Assembly: GCA_003427395.1 (NCBI GenBank)
Contig: BFEA01000943.1
Coordinates: 117,553 to 171,159, forward strand
Direction of reading: 5' to 3'
DNA: 53,607 nt
Source of the DNA: Chara braunii
Lineage: Eukaryota; Streptophyta; Charophyceae; Charales; Characeae
Below the pieces are notes generated by a model. That model was not told where the DNA came from and made no database searches. It saw only the letters and a list, made by a program, of their open reading frames with translations. Each line of letters opens with the position of its first letter. Position 1 is the stretch's first letter. The position numbers and the translations under genes were made by a program. Positions 34,278 through 45,360 of this stretch are shown piece after piece.

Positions 34278-35950
34278 TGGAGCGGAGTGCTCCAGCCAAG
34301 GCTATGGCTGTCTCCTCCTTCGCCGCGCTCCTCCGCAGTCCTCCAGCTTCGCCGACAGCACTCATGCCTCCTCTCCAGCATTCCAACGATGAGGCAAGTG
34401 TGTTGTCGCACACTGTCAACTGGAGGCAAGTGTGAGGCAGCTGGGGGACAACTGCCTCTTTTGTAGTGGCTGAGGAGGGCCGCAGCGGCCTCAGCTGCCC
34501 CCAGGCAAAATTCGTCACTTGCCTGGGGTCGTTGATCGGAGCCAAATCAACGGACTGAGGCTGTCTCACCTCAGCCACACACTTAGGGTGGCAGTTGTAC
34601 TCAACTGCCCCCTTTTTTTTCTCCCTTTTTCCTGCACTCAGCCCTACACTGAGTGCAGGTTCAGCAGGAAAATGGTTGTTTCCAGCCAAGTTCCCCTCAC
34701 TGACCCTCCAGTTCACGGCTCTGGCCTGAATGACTGCATTCAGGCCAATATTGCTTGAACTTGGTGCACAGTCGCGACCACGTTCGGGGCCGTGACTGTT
34801 CCTTTCTCTCGCCTTTCTACTTTTCCTCTCTTCTCCCCTGCCTTCCCCTAGAAACGGGGATGGCAGTTGTCAGATTGGGAGAGCTAAGGAAAAGAACTCA
34901 TGAAAATGCACGAGTTCAAAGCGGGGTGCAAAAAGTACCCCGACTTTGATGAATTTTAGAAAAATATTCGATAAATAAAAACCTCTAAAACAATTCATGC
35001 ACATAGCCTAGGTGCCTGACTACCTACAGAAAAACAATCAAGGCCAATAAAATTGTTTTGCGCCACAAACAAAATAGTGGCGCAAACAAAAAAAATACCA
35101 CTTTTCAAAATCAAACTCAGATCCCGTTTTTCATTTTCTTTTTCTTTTCTTTTTCTTCTTTTCTTTTTTTTTCTTTTTCTTCTTACCCCCCCTGACAACG
35201 GGGAGGCAGCTGGCAGGTCGGGAGGAGCAGGTCCTCCTCTCCCCATCCTCCCATTTCTCTCTCTCTCACTCTCCACTCAATTCCTCCAACCCCCTCTTGC
35301 TTTCCGCGTGTGAACTGTGGGCCGCGAGATCTCAAGATCTCACGGCCACAGGCATCTGTTCAAAACGAAGTGGGAGCCTTTGTGCTCCCAAACAGTTTGC
35401 AAAGACTGTTTTTTTTTTTTTTTTTTTTTTTTTGCCCCGTTATTTTATGGTTTTGCCAACGGTCACCCCCCATTGTGGCTTGCTATGGCACATCGGGATA
35501 CAGAGCCGGGTTCAAATCCCTACCGGGATTTTGGACCATTTCTCGATTTATGCGCATCATTCTTGCGCAGGGACCATGCCCATCTACGGCGCGGCTGATC
35601 TCAGCCGCGCGATCTCGAAGATCGCACGGCTGAAAGAGGCCGCGCCCAACTGCACCAGTATCTGCTGGGTAGTAGTCTGGCAGCTCCTATCACGATAGTG
35701 ATAGGAGCATCTCTTCTATATGAAGAGCTCAGCCCTGTCCCTATCCCCTTGCCGTGGCCTTGCAGGCCCTGCCTGCCTATGGCTCTGCAGGCCCACCCTG
35801 CCTGTGGCCTTGCAGGCCCCGCCTGTCTGTGGTTTAGCAGGCCTTGCCGGCTAGTGGCCTAGCAAGCTCTGCTTGCCTGCTACTTCCCCGTGGATGGTTG
35901 TCCATCCACAGCTCCGGGGCCACCCATCGGGTAGGCCTCGGCATAGGCCT
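34278..35950. other. Train of more than twenty short perfect hairpins
   Basis: Successive unrelated inverted repeats lie head to tail. Examples, with stem length: 34278-34294 (6), 34293-34310 (6), 34434-34458 (7), 34499-34528 (10), 34530-34552 (7), 34590-34609 (8), 34631-34659 (11), 34723-34746 (10), 34768-34799 (9 with a G-U), 34916-34949 (12 with a bulge), 35057-35086 (10), 35315-35351 (15 with one bulge and one mismatch), 35371-35390 (7), 35390-35411 (7), 35589-35610 (10), 35601-35633 (14 with one mismatch), 35683-35708 (11), 35711-35727 (6), 35890-35909 (8). Loops are mostly 2-14 nt. Neighbouring hairpins often share arm sequence. No gene is convincing inside. A 25-T run lies at 35409-35433. 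Confidence 0.85.
35756..35880. repeat. 25-bp minisatellite, five units
   Basis: Exactly five 25-bp units from 35756, each near GGCCTTGCAGGCCCTGCCTG plus five bases, diverging toward the right. The unit core GCAGG..CCTGC is itself palindromic, in keeping with the hairpin train around it. Confidence 0.9.
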
Positions 35951-36075
35951 GTTGGTCCTACTCCAGGTCGAGGTCAACCCGGCAGGCCCAGGAAAAAAAA
36001 CCTTGCTATTTCTCTCGCGTTGTAGCCCTATACCCGACGCATCCCTCTTTTCCGCCTACCTAGGCCCTGAATCGA

Positions 36076-36339
36076 GCGGCTTAGCAGCCGCGCGTCGGTT
36101 TTAAGGTAAAATAGTTTAGTTTTCAGTCTTTCCACGACCATGTGCCCCTGCGGCCCTGTCGGGAACTGCAGACGACAGGTCGTACCGCCAACTCCCGCTG
36201 TTTCATTCGGACGTCAACGACGTCAGGTTCTAAAAACGTTTAAGAATCTCAATCACATAGTTGGTCTGAATAAACTTTTTAGCAAACGTCAGTCTCATCA
36301 AGTTCATCAATTCAACAAAAGAGTCGGACAGCGTCCGAC
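36076..36339. other. Further short hairpins, continuing the train
   Basis: GCGGCT-TAGC-AGCCGC (36076-36091), CCTGTCG / CGACAGG (36155-36179), GACGTC-AAC-GACGTC (near 36209) and GTCGGAC-AGC-GTCCGAC (36323-36339). They are less dense than in 34278-35950. Confidence 0.75.
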
Positions 36340-36369
36340 GTTCAAAACCCCCGGCAAATACCCTGCCCC

Positions 36370-36720
36370 GACAGCGTGTCATGCAGAATTTTGCAAGACT
36401 TCTTTTTGCAGAGCATTGCCACTCCAGCCGAGTTCATCAACTGTACGTCTCGCAAATCCCTACGACAGAATAAAGGTCACACGAGACACAACTTACCACT
36501 ACGTGCAGGATTTGTCACCTCCCTAGGTAGACGTATTTTCGTCGAGCTACCAAACCACATGCGGAAATTTCTCGAGTGCAATTGCAAAAGTCGTCCAGTC
36601 GAGGGTGTTTCTCATTCACTGTAGCATAGCGGGTACGTGCGGTCCAACGTCTTAATCGAAACCAACTACGAACCGACGCTATGGGGGCTGATCTCCCAAG
36701 CGAGTTTCTACACTGGTCAA
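36370..36720 (+). repeat. Degenerate repeat R, copy 2
   Basis: Diverged copy of 31340-31830. It shares CTACGACAG, GAGCTA, GCAATTGCA, GTC(C)AG.CGAGGG and CACTGTAG-like words in the same order. The plus-strand translation CTSRKSLRQNKGHTRHNLP and ELPNHMRKFLECN parallels copy 1. No intact frame beyond about 80 codons. Confidence 0.55.
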
Positions 36721-39059
36721 CTATGACAACCAATCTAACCATGCAATACGCATTCAATAAATAATAAACCAACACACCTATTTTGTTTTTCCACTTGCAA
36801 CCTGTAACTTTTTAACAACTGAATAAGCGGGCGTCACGTGTGAAACTATGAATTAATAGCGCAATGAAGCATACTTTATCATATCGATTAGCCATGCACA
36901 AATATGCAAGTGGTCATAACGATGATGTACTATGTGGTAGCCATAACCATGCGATCCTTAATGATTTTGAGGGTTGCTTTTGACACTGTGACTCAAGTGT
37001 CGGTTGACACACGTCTTAAGAGGTTATTCTCATGATGCTGGAGTCCTACCGTTTTTTGCACACTATGAAGAGGAGCGGTAGGTGGGCTTCGAACCTTTGT
37101 GACGACGAAATGCCCATGACGTATGGGAAAGGGCCCCATCTTCCAAGGCCTTGGAACATATCAAGAGGTTTGACTTTGGTAGTCGCCACAGACCTCAACA
37201 TTCAAATAGAAAATCAAAAGCAAAATCACAGGGGATCTTTTTTTCTTTGATTGCAAATCTACTTAATCATCGCGCATGGACATAGGAGATCGAGCGAATA
37301 CACAAAATATAAACATAATGGGATTATTAAATATGCGACACTCACTTTTACAATCATAGTGGGACTTATTTCCAAATGTGCAAATGATCATAGACAAGTC
37401 AAATCCTGACTCCAAAATCACAAACACACTTGCAATCACACAAAGATTTAACATCGACAAATCACACACTACACGGGGTCAACTTCAACCACTCTTTGCA
37501 CTCATACCCCTTGCCTCTTTAAATCAGCACTCCCGCCGACGGTCGAAAACCCTCGGCGCTATGAGTTAGGGTCGAGTTCTACGGAGGGGCGGCGACCGTT
37601 CGTCACCGGTGGGTCAAATCCCGTAACTTTTATTATTTTTCATGCTCTGAATAATTTGTTAAAAGTTTTAAAAACTTGAGCATCCGTAGATTAGGTCGTG
37701 ATCTTTGAAAGAAAAATATCAAAATAAATAAATAAAATTATTTTGTCCGTGAAATAATCATCGCGTTGATTCGGTGAATTTTTATTTTTTAAACGCAAAT
37801 TTTATTTTTTCCATTCACCTGGTTTTCCACCCTATGCTACCAGTAGGAAGACGTTTTTTGTGTCGGGGGGAATGCTAATTAACACATAAGCCTTAGCCTT
37901 CGTCAAACCTTTCAAAAGAAAGCACTCAATCCTTTTTAAATGGTCATTTACTGAAAGTATGGATAAAACCCAAAGATACAATTCAATCCACATAGAGTAA
38001 GGTCTTAGGTTTAGTCGTGAGAATAACTTAGAATTGAGTTGGAAACTGACAATCATGAACCAACTTATTCTCAAACAGTAAATAAAAATGATTCATGTGG
38101 ATCAAGTTGAAATTAGAAAACTTTCAATCGAAGTCATCGAAAAAGACATGTAGCACAACACAAACCAATATCCAAAATTGTACTTAAGTATATGAGAAAT
38201 ACAAATATTACGAAGAAGATGACATAATCATTACTTTCATTGTGCTATCAACTTCTTCATCTTCTCCCCTCGACGGTACACTAAGGAGAACTCAACCCTT
38301 CCACTCATACGACACTCAGATTGAGGATTGGCGTCGACTACTGCCAATTGATGTATACTATTTTCATGTTTGTCCATTCTCTCGACTTTGTGCTTCAAAA
38401 AACATCTTAGTTTGATGGTCACTTCCGCTGCAGTTCAAAAATATTAAAACAAGAAAAAAAACAATCCAAACCAAACCCTTTCTTGGGTTTGGGCCGCCTT
38501 TCGGCGTTCGAACTTCTTACTTGGGCTACCGTTCAACAGGGGGTAGCTCTATGGGAAAAGGTAATTTTGCAAAAAACCCTTAACCACTTTTTCGTTGTCC
38601 AGTTTGTCACTTTGCAACTGGCAGATAAGGATCTACATCCCTAGATTCTTCATTCTTACATCCTTCTGCGGATAATCCTTATAGTTGTACAATATCTAGT
38701 CTGTCATTTAGAAACTTTGGAGGCTTCACTGAACCCACCTCGCACCCCGAGCACGAGTCCCGGTCTTATTCTAGTTCGAAACTGGGCGTACCGTTGTAAA
38801 AATTTCAAAGTTTGAGTACACCTTGTAGGCGAAAGCGGCCTACATTCAGAAAACGTTGTTGCATCCTTAGGCACTAGACGCAGTCTGGTTCGATCTGGAT
38901 AATCCGTTTGGACCATGTTTTCCGTCCAACCCAGGAAAAACCTCATATCACATCTCACTTTAACATGAACTCTTCATACGACTAAGTCTAAACCCATCTT
39001 TAATTCATATCATACATTAAGAAAAATTTCGACATTATTTTCGTTGTATAGGGTGAATT
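36721..39059. other. AT-rich intergenic, no gene
   Basis: About 2.3 kb of AT-rich DNA with frames under 85 codons and no recognised motif. A single box-B-like word lies near 37090. Confidence 0.5.
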
Positions 39060-39610
39060 GCTAAAGTTTTTCCTACTAAAAAATAATATAAGTCATTGAA
39101 ACTAAAATAAAATAACAACATTTTTCATACAGAAAGTGCATTTTTAGAATTTATACTAAGCTAAATATGAAATATGAAATAAGACTTCGACTTTCTGAAG
39201 TTTTATTTTATCTAACTCTCTGTATCAGTAAAATTTCAAAGATTTATATTATGTCGGTAACATTTTCCATTGCGAAAGTGACTTTTCAAAATTTATACAA
39301 ACTTAAATACGAATTTTAAACATACTTTTAACATCACAAAATCAAACTTTGCTGAAATTTTTAAATTAGTAAAAAAATCAGCAATACTCACCTTATAAAA
39401 TATAAACTTTCAAAATTTATACTAAGCCGGATATAAGATTAACAAAAATTTTGAATTTTTTACAAAAATAAAATTTTGACTAACTCTTTGGATTTGTAGA
39501 AATTTTGTCAGGAGTTCCTCTAGTGAAATGTCTTTCCAAAATTTATACAAGGACAAATATAAAATTAGAACAACTTAACTTTAAAAATATAAAAATTCAA
39601 CTAACTCATG
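39060..39610. repeat. Degenerate AT-rich satellite, four units
   Basis: TTTTCAAAATTTATACTAAG-like cores recur at 39142, 39293, 39408 and 39533, a period of about 115-150 bp. CTAACTC and AAATATGAAATTA-type words lie between them. Confidence 0.75.
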
Positions 39611-39874
39611 TGGCTCCAACACGTGTTGACCATCTAAAGCAATTACGCATCAGAAGACAACGCAAACTATACTCATAACAAGAGCAGGAACATACAACCA
39701 CAATAAATATCTCAAAAAATCCCAAGTTAGTTTCACATATTAAATAGCCCTTTGATATTTACTTGCATTAGGCATAACGCTATACCATTTTTGTTTATAA
39801 ACAATGTTTAACATGCCTTAAGTTATACATGAACAAGTTGAACAACTACTTTTCTTTTATTTTGGTACGCGACT
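39611..39874. other. AT-rich spacer, nothing seen
   Basis: Unique-looking AT-rich sequence between two satellites. Confidence 0.5.
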
Positions 39875-40640
39875 AAATCATTCATTTTAGAAACAATATA
39901 TAGTCAGTTTGAATTGTTTAATGGTCAAATTATAGATAATTTTCTGCACTTTGTCTTCAATGTGGACGTAAAATTGGGTCATTCATCTTAGAAGCAAAGT
40001 TCAATCTTTCCAAGTTACCTTCGGTTATAGCTCGTAGTTCCATACTTTCTTATTGTGATAAGATTATAGGCAGACCATTAATCTTAGAAACAAGGTCTGA
40101 CTTGCCGTATTCATGTAAATATACATATATATGCATATGTATATATATATATATATAACTAGTGAATATGAAAAAACTATTTTCGGTTCACATTAGGTGC
40201 GTGACCTTAAACTAAGCCAATCATTTTAAAAATATTACTTAATCATTTGACATGAATCTCCCTCATAAAAGAACATGCAGAAAGTTTAGTCAATCATATT
40301 AGAAACATTACTCAACTCACTTTCACAAATAAAGCTAGAAGGGAAGTCTGTCATTCATTTTATAAACAATGTTCAGAATCCATTGATAAACCACTCATAA
40401 ATAAACAAGCAGTCATGTGAATCATTTTATAAACGTTACACGACTTATAAAACGATTCAGACAAATCATAAAGAAACATCAACTAGGCCAATCATTTTAA
40501 AAAGAGTCTGGTTGGGAAAAAAACAAGCAAAAAAAAAACATAGCAACAAGAACATTCATCTTTTAGACAAAACCTCGTCCTTCAGAAAACATAACTAAAC
40601 ATAGCGGTCAGATAATTCATATTGGAAACAAAGTTTGACT
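39875..40640. repeat. Degenerate repeat with CAATCATTTTAGAAACAA core
   Basis: About ten diverged copies of (C/T)CAATCATTTTAGAAACAAT appear at roughly 70-90 bp spacing, for example near 39875, 39980, 40077, 40218, 40300, 40351, 40420, 40487 and 40610. A (TA)n tract lies at about 40140-40157. Confidence 0.7.
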
Positions 40641-41640
40641 TTTTTGTGGACTCAATGAAACGCAAGCAAAACCATCTTTTTCCCACCTTCTCTCCATTTA
40701 TTCCCCTTTGTATAACTTCAAGCAGTAGAATACATCATTTTCAAGCATGCACTTCCTTTACTTAATCTATGTTAAGTCCTGGATAAATATAATATAAGGG
40801 AATGCATGCATACATAGCAGACATCGTAGAGATATGTACTAATAAGGGTATAGTGAGCACACATAAAGAAAAAAGGTTACACCTGTAAGTTATTTGCCTT
40901 AAGAACCTCGAATAGACAAGTCTGAGAGTGATAAGGACAGAAAGAGAATCATAAAGTCACTCAGATACAAGGGAGGTGCGCTCAGACTCAGGTGAGAGGA
41001 CCTTGAAATCTCACAATGGTGGCAAAAAATGCAGTAGGATGGTCAAATCGTGGTAAATGCGAAGAGTAACTGCACCCTGATAACCTTCGAGGTCGCAACT
41101 GTATCTCCTATGTAGAGTCGGATCACTCCCCCAACTCGCAATGTCCCTACCTCAAACCAAATTGCTGCTACGCAGCCGAAAAAGGTTGCGTTCGAATAGA
41201 GCACATCCCCTATGTTCTATATGAAATGCAAGCAGCATGCAACGATACACAACAGCAGTGCGCAACGATAAGGCTCATCAACGATGCGCAAGGCAACAAC
41301 AAAACACAACCTTCACCATGAAGTACAACAACAACAGACGGTAGACAATAGTGGTTCCTCCTTAGTCGATCACAATGTCAACAATACCACTTGGCTACAC
41401 AGTGGTATCGCACGCCTTGACTGCAGCAGCCCAACTGAAGACCAACCTGATAACGGTTCCAAAACTAGACCGTAGCAACAACCGAAGTACACTCAAATAT
41501 TGATTATGCAGATTACCGCCAAGATCAGGTACGTATCTTCATAATTTATATTCGTAATGAAAACTAGGATAAAACGAGCTCGCTAGAGAATTAATAGATC
41601 ACAGTTACATATTTTGTATTTGTATTTGAGCTCAAACTCA
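40641..41640. other. Intergenic, no gene
   Basis: Mixed AT-rich DNA. A 63-codon frame at 41284-41475 has no recognisable family. Confidence 0.5.
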
Positions 41641-42850
41641 AAAGAGTTATGACCTTCTTCCCTTTGTTAGGGATGGGTGAAAACCACAAGGCTTCTGGCC
41701 TTACCGCGTCCAGAAAAGGGGCAATCTGTGTGGTTATCGCCTGTCTCTAAGAGGAGGCCGCGACTGCAACAACTTGAATATGTCGGTCCTAGGTGAAGGT
41801 TGGGGCCAGATAGTTAGGAACAAGGGTGGATTCACCCGTCCTTGAGAGGAATGTCAATTTTATGGAGCCCCAAATAAAAAACCCTAATATCATGAGACTC
41901 CTCCAATACCAATGATCTTATGGGCTGCAAGGTTGGTATACATCGACAAACATACTATGTGATTAGCATAAAAAAACATATGCTGTTTTTATTCCGACCT
42001 TAGGAAACATACTTGTAAGGCTTCTGGCTTTGTCGCGTCTAGAAAAAGGGTAGTCTGTGTGGTTTTCCCACATCCCTGAAGGAAGGTTACGCCTGCAACA
42101 ATATATCGGTCCTAGGTGAAGGATGGGGCCAAACAGTTATGAGCAAGGTTGGATTCCAACCTTTGAAACTAACTGCTAGGCCCGACCTCCGAGTTAGTTT
42201 TTAAGGCCAGGACCCAGACCCAGACCAAATGGGTTCTCAAAAGTGTTAGGCCCGACCCCTGAAAGTGACAAAAGGAAGGAGGCCGAGGTATTGTTTTTTT
42301 TAGCTTGAGTTTGAGCTCACTAGGGAATCGATAGGCCATACTAACACAATTTGTATGTCGTAGCTCTTTTGGGGGTTTCACCTATCCCTGAGTATGACCT
42401 ATCGATGCTCACATAGTTTGTATGTCGTAGCAGTTATTATTTCGACCTTAGGAAACATACCAGGAAGACTTCTGGCCTTGCCGCATCCTGAAAAAAAAAA
42501 ACAGTCTGTGTGGTTTTCGCCTATCTCTGAGAGGAGGTCGCGACTGCAACAATATGTCGGTCCTAGGTCAAAACTGGATTCGAACCTCTGAAACTACCTG
42601 TTAGGCCCAACCTCGAGGTTAGTTTATGAGGCTATGACCCAAACCCATACCAAGTGGGTTCTCATAAGTGTTAGGCTCAACCCCAGAAAGTGACAAAAGG
42701 AAGGACGTCGGGGCATTGCTCTTTTGAGTTTGAGTTTGATCCCGCTAAAGAATTGATAGTCCATGCTCACACAATTTGTATTCGTACTGGAAATCATACG
42801 AGTCTGCTAGAGAATCAATAGGCCATGCTCAAAATGGGCATGCCTCATTT
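41641..42850. repeat. Three diverged direct repeats of 330-450 bp
   Basis: Marker CTTCTGGC(C/T)TT recurs at 41692, 42021 and about 42469. It is followed each time by GTCTGTGTGGTT, a GAGAGGAGG-type word, CTGCAACAA and TATGTCGGTCCTAGGT. The later copies add TTAGGCCCGACC and GAAAGTGACAAAAGGAAGGA. An exact minus-strand box B (GGTTCGAATCC) lies in copy 3 near 42570. No clear box A accompanies it. Confidence 0.82.
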
Positions 42851-44253
42851 TTTTCTCCTCTTTTGTTCTTTTCCCTCTTTTCCCTCTCCTCAATTCTCTT
42901 TCCAACTACTGTCTTTTTTTAATGGTATGTATCTGGTTGCAACGAAGGTCATATTTGACCGAAGAAACTTAGAAAAGAAATGCAGTAAGTAGTGGCCTCC
43001 GTGAAACTGAATGGCGAGGATGAGAGCTACGACCTGACGCAGACGATGAAATCAAAGAGCAACGTGATCTCGATTAGCACGATATTTTGGGAGCACCGCA
43101 CGACCACCTCATGCGCAAGTTAGGAGTGAATCTTCAACTAGATTGTGGATTACCCACCTTCCACCTTTGCACACATGATAACACCTTGGCTAAAACGGAG
43201 AGTGATGACAGACCGACGAAGAGCATGACCTCAACGAGAATAGGCATGATGAATGAGGTCATAAGCACTACCAAGACAGGTATTGTGCTCATCATAGTAG
43301 CATGCGTAGGGGCGAGCACCGTCGAGATCCCCACCACCATGATGAGGAGCATCAGGATACTGACAAGCACTGATTTGTGCACCACCATCAAGCTGGCGAC
43401 AAACACGATCCTGACGCAGAGGGAGATCTCAGCGACGGGAAGATGAAAAAGACCGTAGGCGAATAAAACGACTACCATGATGACGAAAGCACCGACGAGT
43501 ATTATGGACATTTCCGCATTTATGAAGGTCACGGAGACGAGTAGAACTATGCTGACAGGCACCACAATTAAAGAGCAACGTGGCGGGGAATGCCACGCTC
43601 CGGTACTCACCGACAACGCTGAAGGAGGATGGATCTCTCGCTGAAATGTGGCTAGATACATTCCCCGTTCGTACCAAGTTCGCGTGCAACTTGGCACAAT
43701 AACTCAACACTAGGTCCATCCCGCACTGCCATCTCGGCCAACCAGGTACACATTCCTCTCCCTTTCTCTTCTCTCTCTTCTTTGCTCTTTTCCCTCTCCC
43801 CCTTCGTCTTCGTCAACTCCTTGCTCCCCTTCTTCCTCATCAACGCAGCCCTCAGTGCAGTCCGCTACTTCCTTGCATGCGTTGAGCCGAGGACAACAAA
43901 CAACAACATAAAAAAACGTTGAAGGGCCCGCTTGGCCCTTTCTAGTTCCCAACCCACACTAATGCACACTGCTCTCCTACCCTTTTGAGTGGATCAGAGC
44001 CACTTCGCGGTCTGCATCCATCTCTGGGGCTACAAAAAGGAAAAGCCTGCTCGGGTAGCCTTTCCTCGCACCCAGCCTAAAGGCACACGCACACACGAAC
44101 TATCCTAACTTATCTGACTGTAACAGCAGTACGACCCCAATGGGTTTCGCAACGACCACGTCCAAGCTTAGTACAAGGTCCCAGCAATCATAGTGCCCTG
44201 CTTATCTACTTCTAGCATGGCCCGAACTTGGGTCTGGATTTCAACAATTCGTG
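42851..44253. other. Intergenic with degenerate ACGA/ATGA-rich stretch
   Basis: From 43090 to 43600 the sequence is rich in GATGA, GAGCAC and CACCA words like those at 26900-27100. The long frames on both strands (43087-43446 plus; 43134-43697 minus) come from this composition and match no family. A diverged AATCTTC motif lies at 43111. The rest is unremarkable. Confidence 0.5.
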
Positions 44254-44266
44254 GGTGTACAATTCC
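44254..44266. repeat. Target-site duplication of the SINE, left copy
   Basis: GGTGTACAATTCC here equals 44642-44654. The pair brackets the SINE exactly. Confidence 0.88.
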
Positions 44267-44641
44267 GATGGCCTTGAGGTATTATCATCGGACTAACCAG
44301 CCCAGGTAAATTCAATCTTGTGTCTAATGGGTGGCCTTTCAGCCCAGGGTGGCCTTGTTGCCTTCAGGGAACCACCAATGGGGGACACCGGCCAGGGGAC
44401 AGCCAGTAGCAGAGGGACCGAGCATCATCGGAGTGGCCAGTCGCTGTGCCTCCCCGATTACCCCTCCCCCTATGAACATCAGCAGAGGCTGCTTTTTAAT
44501 GTCAATTGGGGGGACCAACAGGCTCTCTTTAGGTGGCGGGTGCCAAGCATGCCCAGGAAGGTACATGAGGCCAGGGATTGAACCCAAGACCTCCTGAATG
44601 CCACTTGCGTGCCTTGCCAACTGAGCTAGGCCGCTGTTCCA
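44267..44641 (-). mobile_element. tRNA-derived SINE, about 375 bp, full length
   Basis: On the minus strand the 5' end reads TGGAACAGCGGCC. Then come a Pol III box A (TAGCTCAGTTGGCAAGG) and, 45 nt after its start, box B (GGGTTCAATCCC), as in a tRNA. The tRNA-like head occupies about 44565-44641. The remaining roughly 300 bp is an unrelated body ending CCTCAAGGCCATC, with no poly-A tail. A perfect 13-bp target duplication flanks it. The element carries no protein, would be transcribed by Pol III, and would depend on a partner LINE for retrotransposition. The 103-codon minus frame here is incidental. Confidence 0.85.
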
Positions 44642-44654
44642 GGTGTACAATTCC
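44642..44654. repeat. Target-site duplication of the SINE, right copy
   Basis: GGTGTACAATTCC, identical to 44254-44266. Confidence 0.88.
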
Positions 44655-44658
44655 TGAG

Positions 44659-44687
44659 TGCAATGTCTGGCTTATTTCATCGATCCT
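44659..44687. repeat. 29-bp inverted repeat, left arm
   Basis: TGCAATGTCTGGCTTATTTC and the following nine bases are the reverse complement of 46153-46181, with one mismatch. The arms bound a 1.5-kb segment just upstream of the PB1 gene. Confidence 0.85.
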
Positions 44688-44710
44688 GGAAAAAAAGAAA
44701 AAAAAAGAAA

Positions 44711-44860
44711 AGTCTCGCGAATTCCTGAGTGAAAAGGGGACTTCAAGAGTGGAACGCAATTGCTGAGTGGAAAGCAAAAACAAAACAAACAAAAGTCTCG
44801 CGAATTCCGGAGTTAAAAGGGGACTTCAGGGGTGGAAACGCAATCGCTGAGTGGAAAGCA
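44711..44860. repeat. 83-bp tandem duplication
   Basis: Units start AGTCTCGCGAATTCC at 44711 and 44794. They share AAAAGGGGACTTCA, GAACGCAAT-type and GCTGAGTGGAAAGCA. Confidence 0.92.
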
Positions 44861-44865
44861 CGAGG

Positions 44866-44961
44866 TGTAGGTTCGTGAGAGGGAGAGGGACTGCATCTTC
44901 GTGAGCTGTCAGGCAGAAGTGCTCCGTGTAGGTTCGTTCGTGAGAGGGAGAGGGACTAAAT
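44866..44961. repeat. About 65-bp tandem duplication
   Basis: GTGTAGGTTCG, with CGTGAGAGGGAGAGGGACT following, occurs at about 44866 and 44929. Confidence 0.88.
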
Positions 44962-45205
44962 TGGTCAAGTCCCTGTGACCATCTCGACAGAGTGGAATCT
45001 ATCCTAGTACAGCAAACCTTCATGCCACAGAAAGGGCCTCGACTCACCACTCTAGGATTCGGCTAATTTGAGATTGGAGTTTCTCAGCACTCTCGAATTC
45101 CAACGGAGCGCATGCCTGTGGAATTTCCCATCTTTCACAATTCGAGATAAAAAAAAAAAGAAGAGATCCGCGAGCATTCGACCTTTTCCAAGGTTTGGCC
45201 CGGTT

Positions 45206-45360
45206 CGTCTGGGCGGGGCCGCTACGGCCGTGTGGCAAAATGGCAAAAGACGAATTTGTTGTGGGTTTAGGGCTTCGTCTGGGCGGGGCCGCTACGGCCG
45301 TGTGGCAAGATGGCAAAAGACTAATTTTTGTTGTGGGTTTAGAACATCGTCTGGGCGTGC
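45206..45360. repeat. 70-bp GC-rich tandem repeat
   Basis: CGTCTGGGCGGGGCCGCTAC begins units at 45206 and 45276, and a truncated third begins at 45348. Shared words include GGCCGTGTGGCAA and GGCAAAAGAC. A 162-codon minus frame over this array is not taken as a gene. Confidence 0.92.

Noticed and set aside
35490-35535. Box-B-like GGGTTCAAATCCC
   Set aside because: No box A at the right distance. The region belongs to the hairpin train, where such palindromic words are expected.
42540-42600. Exact box B (GGTTCGAATCC) on the minus strand
   Set aside because: Only one of the three repeat copies has it exactly, and no box A is convincing.
43087-43697. Overlapping long frames on both strands (119 and 187 codons)
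   Set aside because: The minus frame looks membrane-like only because the plus strand is rich in GATGA and ACGA repeats. No conserved motif is present.
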